A stretch of DNA of 64,000 bases from positions 1-64,000 of the forward strand of contig JADIYW010000008.1 in the NCBI GenBank assembly GCA_016705125.1, in the 5' to 3' direction. Below are positions 1 through 8,771 of the stretch, piece by piece (the stretch's first letter is position 1; every line of letters begins with the position of its first letter). This stretch comes from Bacteroidota bacterium (GTDB lineage: Bacteria; Bacteroidota; Bacteroidia; Chitinophagales; JADIYW01). The translations under genes were made by a program, and so were the position numbers. Under the pieces are notes generated by a model, which saw only the letters and a program-made list of their open reading frames with translations, was not told the DNA's origin and made no database searches.

Positions 1-1
1 C

Positions 2-383
2 GTTGTAGCCATAATTGGAGATGGCTGTTTTCAGATGACCATTCAAGAATTGGGCACTATTTGGCAACAAAACCTACCCGTGAAAGTGGTTATTTTCAAT
101 AATAATTTCCTAGGCATGGTTCGACAATGGCAGCAATTGTTTTTTGACAATAGGTATTCTGCAAGTAGAATTAAAAATCCTGATTTCGTTGCTATTTCAA
201 AAGGATTTGGAATTGCATCAACCAAGGTAGAATTAAGAGAAAATCTAAGCGATGCTTTAGATATTATGTTTGCCCATGACGGTCCATATGTATTGGAAGT
301 AGTTGTTGAAAAGAAGATAATTTATTTCATATGGTATCAAGTGAGCAGCATGTAGTGATATTATTTTAGAACCAAGTAAATAA
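2..383 (+). pseudogene. ilvB: acetolactate synthase large subunit, 3' end, frameshifted
   Basis: C-terminal part of the thiamine-diphosphate enzyme that makes acetolactate or acetohydroxybutyrate, the first common step of valine, leucine and isoleucine synthesis. The gene enters from the left edge. The ThDP-binding stretch is visible (IIGDGCFQMTIQELGT, then NNNFLGMVRQWQ). The uninterrupted frame stops at 355 with an atypical tail. Adding one base near 311 restores a KEDNLF..MVSS stretch, and adding a second near 342 restores a normal end, SDIILEPSK, with a TAA at 381-383, four bases before the next start. Two single-base losses therefore sit in the last 75 bases. Either they are sequence errors or the gene is decaying. 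Family assignment is firm; functional status is open. Confidence 0.85.
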
Positions 384-386
384 GAA

Positions 387-608
387 ATGAAACCATATAA
401 AATAGTATTTATTTCCCACAACCAGCCCGTCTTAATTGGACGGTTTACGCTATTTTTCTAGAAGAAGAGTAGATGTTACCAATTTTTCTTTCAAAAAATT
501 AAATGAAACTGAAGGTGAATTTACCATCGAATTTAATTCGGAAGAATGGGCAGCTGAAAACTTACTTAAACAAGTACAAAAACAAATAGATATATTTGAA
601 GCGAAATT
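387..608 (+). pseudogene. ilvN: acetolactate synthase small (regulatory) subunit, truncated and frameshifted
   Basis: Remnant of the regulatory subunit of acetolactate synthase, which gives feedback inhibition through its ACT domain. The ATG at 387 lies just after the reconstructed ilvB stop. The first reading frame gives MKPYKIVFISHNQPVLIGRF and stops near 455; one base shift in the T run at about 452-456 continues as SRRRVDVTNFSFKKLNETEG, the typical second strand and helix of the ACT domain. Homology fades after about residue 75 (QKQIDIFEAK), and the C-terminal half of a normal protein (about 160-185 residues) is not recognisable downstream in any frame. The open frame that runs on to 768 past a T-rich tract does not resemble IlvN. 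The stub could not regulate IlvB normally. Confidence 0.7.
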
Positions 609-874
609 AATTTTTAAATGGGCTATAGATTACTTTTTAGTTTTTTTTTTTTTTGTTTGTTTTGTGGAAATGGTAGGAGCAAAGCGCCTAAGAAAAATTG
701 CAGAAAACATTCAACTTCAATCAAATAAGATACTGTTAATACCAACTAAACCTATTAAATGGTTATAATGCTAATGTTGTTACGATTAAAATAAGAAATA
801 AGACATTTTCTGATTCCAAAATTATATTTTGAGTTTCGCAAAATTAATTTACAGACAAAGTTTTTCAAACTTTG

Positions 875-1168
875 CTCAAGTAATGGCTACTTTCCGGGAG
901 GTTAAGACTCATATAAAGATTTTTTAAAAATATAATTTTTCCTAAAGAAGCATTGAAAAAGGATTAAAGGAACTGTAGTTTTGAAATTTTTTATAGTTAC
1001 AAATGAGGGTGAAATATGTAATCCAGCAATTGTAAATCCAGTCTATTCCATAGAATTGATTATGAAAGATTATGGATATTAAGATTAATGCCAAATTGGA
1101 ATCCAGGAAAATAATGGCGAAGCAGTAAAAGTTTCTTTATGTTACCAATAAAATTTTCAAGATATTAA
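875..1168 (+). pseudogene. remnant of a TonB C-terminal domain protein
   Basis: No open frame of useful length is present, but pieces read in different frames line up in order with the TonB C-terminal (energy transducer) domain: a FPGG-like start near 890, KDFLK..I.FPKEALKKG near 925-965, GTVVLKFFIVTNEGEICNP at about 970-1030, LRLMPNWNPGK at about 1077-1112, and NGEAVKVSL.LPIKFSRY ending at a TAA at 1166-1168. Joining them needs at least five small indels, several in A or T runs. The family normally transmits proton-motive force to outer-membrane receptors. Its position between ilvN and ilvC is unusual for the branched-chain operon. The upstream half (about 610-870) is not recognisable. The fragment order and the invariant-type motifs make chance unlikely, but this is reading by eye. 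Confidence 0.6.
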
Positions 1169-1192
1169 TCAATAAATCAAAAATATCAAACT

Positions 1193-2236
1193 ATGGCAAT
1201 TATGAACTTTGGCGGACACGATGAAAACGTAGTAACCCGCGACGAATTTCCCCTAGAAAAAGCAAGAGAAGTATTAGCAAATGAAACCATCGCTGTTATT
1301 GGCTATGGTGTACAAGGACCAGGTCAGGCCTCTAACCTTCGAGACAATGGTTTCAATGTAATTTTGGTCAAAGAAGACCTTCAAAATCATGGGACAAAGC
1401 AGTAAATCACGCTTTTGTTGAAGGTGTTACACTTTTTGAACCTGAGCAAGCTTTGGAAAAAGGTACTATTATCATGTATCTATTATCGGATGCTGCTCAA
1501 ATCGCTATGTGGCCAACGGTAAAAAAACACCTTACTACTGGAAAAGCTTTGTATTTTTCATGGTTTTGGTATCACTTATAAAGAAAGAACAGGCATTATT
1601 CCCCCTGCAGATGTGGATGTAATTTTGGCTGCTCCAAAAGGTTCAGGTACTTCATTGAGAAGATTGTTTTTAGAAGGAAAAGGTCTAAATTCATCTTATG
1701 CTATTTTTCAAGATGCAACAGGTAAAGCAAAAGATAGAACTATCGCATTAGGAATTGGTGTAGGTTCTGGTTATTTATTCGAAACTACTTTCCAAAAGGA
1801 AGTATATTCTGACTTAACTGGCGAAAGAGGCGTTTTAATGGGTGCTTTGGCTGGAGTTATGGAAGCACAATATAATGTGTTACGAAAAAATGGTCACTCT
1901 CCATCAGAAGCTTTTAATGAAACGGTTGAAGAATTGACCGAATCATTAATCAAATTGGTGTCTGAAAATGGAATGGATTGGATGTTTGCCAATTGCTCCA
2001 CAACAGCACAACGTGGCGCTTTGGATTGGAAAGGACCATTCAGAGATGCCGTTACACCAGTATTTGAAGATTTGTACGCAAAAGTAGCCGCTGGCGAAGA
2101 AGCACAGCGATCAATTGACACGAACTCTCAACCAGATTATAGAGAAAAATTAGATGCTGAATTGGCAGAAGTGGGCAATTCGGAAATGTGGCAAACAGGT
2201 AAAGTAGTTAGAGCACTTAGACCAGGTAAATATTAA
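1193..2236 (+). pseudogene. ilvC: ketol-acid reductoisomerase (class I), two frameshifts
   Basis: NADPH-dependent isomeroreductase, second step of valine and isoleucine synthesis. The N-terminal frame (1193-1405) carries the dinucleotide motif GYGVQGPGQASNLRDNGFN. A one-base loss near 1362 sends it to a stop; the correct continuation is GQRRPSKSWDKAVNH. A second lesion near 1560, equal to a lost CA in a SHGFGITYKE motif, returns to the first frame, which then runs intact from about 1570 to 2236 (PPADVDVILAAPKGSGTS, TAQRGALDW, ending LRPGKY). Rebuilt length is about 349 residues, normal for the Bacteroidota class I type. The conserved segments on both sides of each lesion are undamaged, so sequence error or very recent inactivation is more likely than old decay. 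Confidence 0.85.
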
Positions 2237-2260
2237 TCTTAAAAGTTTATTTTTATAAAA

Positions 2261-2291
2261 ATGCCTTCTAATTTTTAGAAGGCATTTTTTT
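2261..2291 (+). terminator. Rho-independent terminator after ilvC
   Basis: A perfect 10-bp stem (2261-2270 with 2276-2285, ATGCCTTCTA and its complement) with a 5-base loop and a following T run. It lies 24 bases after the ilvC stop and also lies just beyond the stop of the leftward gene, so it may serve both directions. Confidence 0.85.
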
Positions 2292-2298
2292 TTATTTT

Positions 2299-2994
2299 TT
2301 ATTCAACTTCTTTTTCAATTTCTATTTTTCTATTAAAAGTAAGCAATGAAGCATACATCAAACTAAGCAAAATAGTAAATAAAAAAGTAACACCGATGGT
2401 TGTTGGATGTTGAAATGGATTGAAAATTCGAACCCAAATGTCTTCCGCAAGTGTCAAGGGATTTGTAAGCATGTCCCAGCTATTCCACCTCAAGTATCTG
2501 CCCAAATAAATACCGAAACTACCCAAAAAAATGGCACAAAATGAAATTATCCATCCTGGTACTTTTCCATATTTTACCGTAAAAATGTCATGGATTATCA
2601 AAAGACTTAAAAATCCAATTAAGGTGCCTGTCCAAGCAAAAATAAGCAATAATACCAAATCATACCAAAAAGGGAAATCTCTCATTTTTAAGTGAAACAA
2701 ATCGGTAAGAATATAAGGCGCATTTGGAAAAAACAATAACCAAAGTCCGACAAAAAACCAAAATATAAAAGGCGATAGTTTTTGGGAATTTACCCTTATT
2801 GCGAGCAACAAACTAACACCCAATGGAATAAGTGCTAAAAAAATATTCCAAATCAAGAAAATGAAAGAGGTTTGTTGGGTCCAAAAAACCCGAACAGAAA
2901 GCAACAATACTCCAAATACGGTGGAGCTGGCCAAAACCAAAAGAATTTGAAGTCTATTGGTTGATTTTAAGTAGTCAATAATCGAAGGAATCAT
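2299..2994 (-). CDS. DUF1361 family integral membrane protein
   Basis: Polytopic inner-membrane protein of unknown function, about 231 residues with about seven hydrophobic segments. It has the DUF1361 signatures WLLFFPNAPYILTDLFHL and FLGSFGIYLGRYLRWNSWD. The ATG at 2992-2994 (MIPSIIDYLK) is preferred over the upstream one at 3057 because family homology and the first membrane helix begin after it, and the extra 21 residues are low-complexity. It converges on ilvC across a shared terminator. The 299 bases upstream, to der, hold nothing I can identify. No enzymatic role can be assigned. Confidence 0.8.
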   Translation of the reverse strand: MIPSIIDYLKSTNRLQILLVLASSTVFGVLLLSVRVFWTQQTSFIFLIWNIFLALIPLGVSLLLAIRVNSQKLSPFIFWFFVGLWLLFFPNAPYILTDLFHLKMRDFPFWYDLVLLLIFAWTGTLIGFLSLLIIHDIFTVKYGKVPGWIISFCAIFLGSFGIYLGRYLRWNSWDMLTNPLTLAEDIWVRIFNPFQHPTTIGVTFLFTILLSLMYASLLTFNRKIEIEKEVE

Positions 2995-3293
2995 ACATTT
3001 TTTATTTTTTTTGTGAAAAGAAGTGTACAATATTAAAACACCTTTTATTAGCCACAAAATCTTTAAGATTCATTAAAGATTGGCTGTTAAATAAAAATAA
3101 GAAGCAATTATTCCAAAATTTAGATGCAACCTTTTTCAAATAAACAATAGCAGTACAAGGACTTAAAACGTATTCTTTACCTATTAATAATGACTTTGGT
3201 AATAAAATACCAACAAAATAATGGATATTTGTACCCTTAATATGCTGTTTTGGGTATATTATTTGAATTAAATTTTATTTTTCGAAAATTATT

Positions 3294-4598
3294 ATGAGTT
3301 ATACAGTTGCGATAGTAGGAAGACCAAACGTTGGTAAATCAACCCTTTTTAATAGAATAGTTGGCGCAAGAAAAGCCATCACCGACGATTTGAGTGGAGT
3401 AACAAGAGATAGGCAATATGGCATGGGAGAGTGGAATGGTAAAATTTTCAACCTTGTAGACACTGGTGGATTTGTTCCAAATTCTAAGGATGTTTTTGAA
3501 AGAGCCATAAAGGATCAAGTAAAAATTGCAATACAAGAAGCTAATCTTTTAATTTTTATGGTGGATGTAACTACGGGCATCACAGATTTGGATGAGGCAA
3601 TGGCGATGGAATTGCGACGCACCAAAAAACCTGTTTTGGTGGCTGTCAATAAAGTAGACAACTCTCAAAGAATGTATGATGCGAATGAGTTTTATGGCTT
3701 AGGATTTGAAGAAATGTATTTCCTTTCTTCAATGAGTGGCAGTGGAACGGGAGAAATATTAGATGCTATTGCAGAAAGAATAGATGTGGTAGAGGAGGAA
3801 GTAGAGAATGAAATTCCAAGAATCACTATTGTTGGGCAACCTAACGTAGGAAAATCGACACTTTTAAATGCATTGCTTGGCGAAGAACGACATATCGTAA
3901 CGGATATTGCGGGCACTACACGTGATTCCATACATACGCATTACAAACTATTTGGAAAAGAATTTCTTTTGGTAGATACAGCAGGGATTCGTAAAAAAGC
4001 AAAAGTAAATGAAGACTTAGAATTTTATAGCGTAATCAGGGCGATTAAAGCAATTGACGAATCTGATATTTGTATTCTTATGGTGGATGCAAATGTTGGT
4101 ATAGAAGGGCAAGACATGAAGATTTTTCAATTGATTGAAAGAAAGAAGAAAGGAGTTGTTATTTTAGTGAATAAATGGGATGCTGTTGAAAAGGATGCGC
4201 AAACACATTTAGATTACGAAGAAAAAATAAAAATGAAAATAGCACCATTTAAGGATGTGCCTATTATATTTATTTCTGCCCTCGAAAAACAAAGAATCCA
4301 TAAGGCTGTGGATGTAATATTAGAAGTATTTAAAAATCGTCAGCAAAAAATACAAACCAGTAAATTAAACGAGTTATTGTTGGCTGATATTGAACGTACT
4401 CCACCTCCAGCACATAGGAGTGAAGTTATAAAGATAAAATACATAACACAGTTACCAACGGTGGTTCCCTCTTTTGCGTTTTTCTGTAATTATCCCGATT
4501 ATGTGGGTACTGCATATAAAAACTATTTAGAGAATAAAATCCGTGGACATTTTAATTTCTCAGGTGTTCCAATTAATATCTTTTTTAGGAAGAAGTAA
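3294..4598 (+). CDS. der: ribosome biogenesis GTPase Der (EngA)
   Basis: Essential double-GTPase that helps assemble the 50S ribosomal subunit. At 434 residues it has the family length. Two P-loops are seen, GRPNVGKST at residues 9-17 and GQPNVGKST at about 181-189, each followed by DTGG or DTAG (G3) and NKVD or NKWD (G4). The C-terminal KH-like domain ends PINIFFRKK, typical of Bacteroidota. The ATG at 3294 begins directly with the first G domain. It stands alone, transcribed opposite to its neighbours. A weak 6-bp G/C stem lies just after the stop (4603-4608 with 4622-4627) without a T run. Confidence 0.97.
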   Translation: MSYTVAIVGRPNVGKSTLFNRIVGARKAITDDLSGVTRDRQYGMGEWNGKIFNLVDTGGFVPNSKDVFERAIKDQVKIAIQEANLLIFMVDVTTGITDLDEAMAMELRRTKKPVLVAVNKVDNSQRMYDANEFYGLGFEEMYFLSSMSGSGTGEILDAIAERIDVVEEEVENEIPRITIVGQPNVGKSTLLNALLGEERHIVTDIAGTTRDSIHTHYKLFGKEFLLVDTAGIRKKAKVNEDLEFYSVIRAIKAIDESDICILMVDANVGIEGQDMKIFQLIERKKKGVVILVNKWDAVEKDAQTHLDYEEKIKMKIAPFKDVPIIFISALEKQRIHKAVDVILEVFKNRQQKIQTSKLNELLLADIERTPPPAHRSEVIKIKYITQLPTVVPSFAFFCNYPDYVGTAYKNYLENKIRGHFNFSGVPINIFFRKK

Positions 4599-4662
4599 GA
4601 AGTGGGGTTAATTTTTGTGACACCCCAAAATCCTAAATCTGAAATCTAAAATCCTAAATTCC

Positions 4663-5262
4663 TCAAACTATTGTCCTAAATGTAAGGCTGATTCTAGGAT
4701 GCTTAATTTTGGTGCTTTTTGGTAAACAATGTAACCAATTTTGTTGTATTTCGCCCTTCATAATTAAAAGACTTCCGTTTTCAAGATAGATACTTGCCTT
4801 ATGAGGATTTTTTTTATGTTTAAAATTAAAATTTCGACTTGCACCAAAACTTAATGAGGCTATTGCTCCATTTTTTTTAAGCGTTTTTTCATCATCACTG
4901 TGCCAGCCAACACCCTCATTTCCGTTATGGTAAAGGTTTAAAAGACAGGAATTAAACGTTTCTCCACTAATATTTTCAACCGTTTTCTTTAAATATAAAA
5001 GCTCTTCAGACCATTGTTGTGCTATTTTTGTGCCATTGGAATAATGATATTCATAAGGTTTATCGCCATACCATGCTACTTTTCTTGCAGTTATAATATG
5101 CTTTCCAAAAATAATGGCCTCGTCGTTTTTCCATTCAATTTGCTTAAAAAGGGAATTGAAATAGAAATTAGATTTTTCAACATCGAATATTTTACCATAA
5201 TAAATGGCAATGCCATCAAAGGGAATTAAATTTGTAAGCGGTTCATTGTCAAATAGATTCAA
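4663..5262 (-). CDS. AlkB-like 2-oxoglutarate/Fe(II) dioxygenase
   Basis: Probable repair demethylase that removes 1-methyladenine and 3-methylcytosine lesions oxidatively. At 199 residues it resembles the ALKBH2/bacterial group. Visible motifs are NLYHNGNEGVGWHSDDE (with the HxD iron ligands), SLSFGASRNFNFKHK, the distal His in QNWLHCLPK, and the terminal R.SLTFR arginine pair that binds 2-oxoglutarate. The start at 5262 gives a sensible N-terminus. It sits 10 bases before the start side of the glycerol-phosphate pair on the same strand, so it may be the last gene of that transcript. Substrate (DNA or RNA) cannot be told from sequence. Confidence 0.88.
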   Translation of the reverse strand: MNLFDNEPLTNLIPFDGIAIYYGKIFDVEKSNFYFNSLFKQIEWKNDEAIIFGKHIITARKVAWYGDKPYEYHYSNGTKIAQQWSEELLYLKKTVENISGETFNSCLLNLYHNGNEGVGWHSDDEKTLKKNGAIASLSFGASRNFNFKHKKNPHKASIYLENGSLLIMKGEIQQNWLHCLPKSTKIKHPRISLTFRTIV

Positions 5263-5272
5263 AGTAAACGAA

Positions 5273-6856
5273 TTATTCCCAACTATGCATTAAGTCCCAA
5301 TTTTTGCGGTAATTCTTTATTTGGTTGACTTTATCTTCTTCAGTCCAGCCCAACTCTTCTTTAAATATATCGCAAATGATATTGATTAAATCTTCATTCC
5401 AGTCTTTCATTGAATAACTCAAAAGTGTTCTTCTGGTCAAAATATCATCCAACATTACAGCGTGCTGATACCGAATAAAGAAAATAATTTCGGCAATTAT
5501 ATAATTGCTTTTTGGAAATATAGGATTTGCATAAGATTTATTCTCTTTAATAATATCCATAATTAAAAGAACATTATCTCCATATTTATCCCTTATTGAT
5601 GCAAATAGGGGATGTCCCGACTTTGTAATTGGAGCTAATGGTTTTGGAAAAATATGAGGATTCAGTTTCCCTGGGTGTTTTTCGATAATCTCATTCAAAC
5701 ATGTTTCAGCCATACTCAAAAAGGAAGTGAGTTTTCCACCAGCTATGGTTACAAAATTATCATTGTTCCACCAAATTTCATAATCACGGGAACGACTTGA
5801 ACTATCATTATCCTCTTCTTCTGGGTCGGGATCGGCCAAAAGTGGTCTTAATCCTGCATAAGTGCTTAATATATCATCATAGGTTAATTTCCGCCCTGGC
5901 AAATGTTTATTTACAGAATCAAGCAAATAATCAATTTCTTCTTTCGTACTTCTTATTTCATTCAAGCCTTCATTATACTCCGTATCTGTTGTTCCCAAAA
6001 CATTCATATTTTCTTCCCATGGTAAACACCAAATAAATCGACCATCTCCATCTATTGTAGGCAAAATTAACACACAATCTTTTGGCAATAAATCTCCTTT
6101 TACTACTACGTGAATGCCTTTACTTGGCTTCATCCATTTCTTTGCCTGAGGCTTATATTTATTAAGCAATTCATCCGTCCAAACGCCCGTTGCTGAAACA
6201 TACTGCTTTGCTTTTATTTCCAAATCCCATCCCTTCAAACGACCTTTGCAGGTTAAACTAATTATTTCTCCATCTTCTTCTTCAAAAAATATTGCTTCTA
6301 AATAATTGATTGCTGTACCACCTAATTCAACTCCTTGTTGTATCACTTCATTGGTCAACCTTGCATCATTTGTTCTAGCATCATAATAAATAAACCCACC
6401 TTTTAAATCCTCATGTGTTATTTGCTTAAATCTTTTTTTTATTTCTTCTTCAGGAACTGAAATATGCTTAGGCATACTGCTTTTTCCTGATAAAGCATCA
6501 TACCCACTCAAACCTACACTAAACTTCAATTTATTCACCCAGCTTCCATAAACGGGCATAAAATAGGGCTGAGGCTTTACCAAATGCGGATATAAACTCA
6601 ATAAGTTTTCCCTTTCATGAAGGCCTTCATAGACCATTTTTATCTGAAAATATTGCAAATACCTTAAGCCACCATGAATCATTTTGGCTGAACGAGAACT
6701 AGTTCCAGAGGAAAAATCTCCTTTGTCTATTATAATAGCCCTTAGCCCCTTTTCACAAGCTTTTAGAAAAATGCCCGCTCCAGTAATTCCGCCACCAATA
6801 ATGCAAACATCATATTGGGTATTGCTTGCTTGTTCGAAATGAAATGATCTAAACAT
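5273..6856 (-). CDS. glpD: FAD-dependent glycerol-3-phosphate dehydrogenase
   Basis: Oxidises sn-glycerol 3-phosphate to dihydroxyacetone phosphate and passes electrons to quinone at the inner membrane. The N-terminal Rossmann motif DVCIIGGGITGAGIF (residues 17-31) binds FAD; SSRSAKMIHGGLRYLQ and STYAGLRPLL follow, as in GlpD/GlpA, and a C-terminal helical domain completes 527 residues. Its ATG overlaps the stop of the upstream flavoprotein gene by 8 bases, indicating translational coupling. The pair would link the glycerol-phosphate/DHAP pool to the neighbour's predicted alkyl-DHAP chemistry. Dehydrogenase identity is firm; the ether-lipid link is inference. Confidence 0.92.
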   Translation of the reverse strand: MFRSFHFEQASNTQYDVCIIGGGITGAGIFLKACEKGLRAIIIDKGDFSSGTSSRSAKMIHGGLRYLQYFQIKMVYEGLHERENLLSLYPHLVKPQPYFMPVYGSWVNKLKFSVGLSGYDALSGKSSMPKHISVPEEEIKKRFKQITHEDLKGGFIYYDARTNDARLTNEVIQQGVELGGTAINYLEAIFFEEEDGEIISLTCKGRLKGWDLEIKAKQYVSATGVWTDELLNKYKPQAKKWMKPSKGIHVVVKGDLLPKDCVLILPTIDGDGRFIWCLPWEENMNVLGTTDTEYNEGLNEIRSTKEEIDYLLDSVNKHLPGRKLTYDDILSTYAGLRPLLADPDPEEEDNDSSSRSRDYEIWWNNDNFVTIAGGKLTSFLSMAETCLNEIIEKHPGKLNPHIFPKPLAPITKSGHPLFASIRDKYGDNVLLIMDIIKENKSYANPIFPKSNYIIAEIIFFIRYQHAVMLDDILTRRTLLSYSMKDWNEDLINIICDIFKEELGWTEEDKVNQIKNYRKNWDLMHSWE

Positions 6857-8509
6857 TGTATAATTTTCCGGGATTTAAAATATTTTTTGGGTCTAATTGT
6901 TTCTTTACTGCTCTCAATACTTCCAAGCTTAAAGGATCGCTGTATTTCAAATACCATTTTTGGTGGTCGGCGCCCACACCATGGTGATGACTAATAGTGC
7001 CATTATTTTCCATAAACACATTCATAATCAAATTTTTAAGCTCTTGCCATTGTTCTATTTCTCTGTTGATTTGCATAGGGGTAAATAGCGTAAAATACAT
7101 ACAAGCACCTGAGGCATATACGTGCGAAATATGCGCCAAGAAATACCCTTTTTCTTTATTAAATGCTTTACTCTTCGCCAATTCTTTACCCAAAATGGCA
7201 TGCATCTCTTTTACATTTTCCCATGGGACATACGTTTCCATAGTATCTACAAATATGCGATGCTCCATCATTGTGTCACGCATGTATGGGGTTTTAAACC
7301 GACCTTCTTCCCATTTTTTTCCAATGATTTCAGGCGCCACCATACCACCATATTTCTCAATGAGCGATTTTGCAAAAACAGCTTGCGAGGCGGTATTTGG
7401 GCCAAATTGCTCCAAACACATCATCATTAAACATGGATGATCTAAGTTTTTCCACTTTAACACCACCTTTTGGGCTTCCTTTTTCAAATTTTCAAAAAAT
7501 GTTGGTTCTTCACTTTTTTCTGAAGCCAATTTAGAAAATAAAGCAGTTTCATTGGCATCCGAAAGTCGAATAACGGATGGTTTTACGCCGTTTTGAATGG
7601 CTTCCTGGAAAAAATCAGCACCTGCTTCAAAATTCGGAAACAATCCGCAAACCCATCGTTTATGTCGAGGTATTTTTTTTATTTTTACAGTAGCCTCAGT
7701 TACAATTCCCAAAGTACCTTCACTACCAAAAAATAGAGGCATTATATTTATTCCAACGGCATCATGCGTAAAGTTTGGTGTATGTATCGTTCCTGCAGGA
7801 GTGGCTACTTTTAAACTTTCGACCAAATCTTCTATTTTTCCATACATCGTTGATGCCTGGCCCGCAGATCGAGTAACTATCCATCCGCCAAGGGTGGAAT
7901 ACTCAAAACTTTGGGGAAAATGACCAAGTGTATATCCCTTTTCATTTAGGGCTTTTTCTAAAACAGGGCCCAAAATGCCACTTTGAAAAGTTGCTGTCAT
8001 TTCTGCGCCATTTATTGCAATCAATTTGGACATTTCTCGCAAATTAATTGTAATCCTTATCGCCGATTTATTTCTCAAATTATCATTTGTCAATGAACCT
8101 ACAACATTAGTTCCACCACCAAAGGGCGTGATTATTACATTATGCTCACTTGCCTTTAAAAGAATATAATCCACTTCATCGTGGGTAGTGGGGATAAAAT
8201 GGCATCAGGCAAAACAATATTATCATATTTTAAAACCCTTAATGCATCAAAATAGCTTTTCCCGATTGCCATCGACAATCTATCTGCTGCTTTAAAACTC
8301 AATTTTTTGCTCGGAATTGTAGCAAATATGTCTTTAATCTCCTCTTTTTTCTTGTCTGAAATCTCAACCACAGGGAAATTTTTAACAGGCACAAAATCCT
8401 CTTTTAAAGATATCTCCCAGCGATCCTCCAACATTTTTTTCATTTTAGGATATTCGCTCAAATGTCTAAATTCATTATTATTTCCCCATTTCCACCAATC
8501 TTTATTCAT
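6849..8509 (-). pseudogene. alkyldihydroxyacetonephosphate-synthase-like FAD-binding oxidase, one frameshift
   Basis: Flavoprotein of the PCMH-FAD (VAO) superfamily. It most resembles alkylglycerone-phosphate synthases, which exchange the acyl chain of acyl-DHAP for an alcohol to form an ether bond. Visible are the FAD loop PFGGGTNVVGSL, a MYGKIEDLVESLKVATPAG segment, the catalytic-type SHHHGVG histidine cluster, and the DPKNILNPGKL tail. The frame starting at 8509 (MNKDWWKWGN) breaks near 8190, where a run of four C's has lost one; the other frame continues to 6849. Rebuilt length is about 553 residues. Lesion position in a homopolymer suggests sequence error. It could instead be a D-lactate/glycolate-type oxidase, but the HHH motif and the glpD partner favour the ether-lipid family. 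Confidence 0.72.
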
Positions 8510-8698
8510 AATTTTTACAAGTCTAAATTTCTAATATTATTTTATCCAAAAATAGGATTTTAAATTAATCATAACAACGAATAGTTGAAAATTATTTGAA
8601 TTTTATAGAAAATTATGAAACTCCATTTTTACTATCTTTTTATAAAATCAGTTCCAGACATTAATTAAACTATATTAAAAGTATAATTGGTATTTACC

Positions 8699-8706
8699 TA
8701 TATTTG
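8699..8706 (+). promoter_or_regulatory. candidate -7 element for the CoA transferase gene
   Basis: TATATTTG matches the Bacteroidota -7 consensus TAnnTTTG, 66 bases before the start codon. No convincing TTG at the -33 distance is present, so support is limited to this one box. Confidence 0.35.
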
Positions 8707-8771
8707 CAAAAAAATATCAATCTTGGAAAAGGTTTAATTTATGACTTGAATTCGCCAAATTTATATATGTT

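Noticed and set aside
609..768. Continuation of the ilvN frame with a run of phenylalanines
   Set aside because: Created by a long T tract; no resemblance to IlvN or other proteins.
4603..4627. Terminator after der
   Set aside because: Six-base G/C stem with a 13-base loop and no T run; only weak support.
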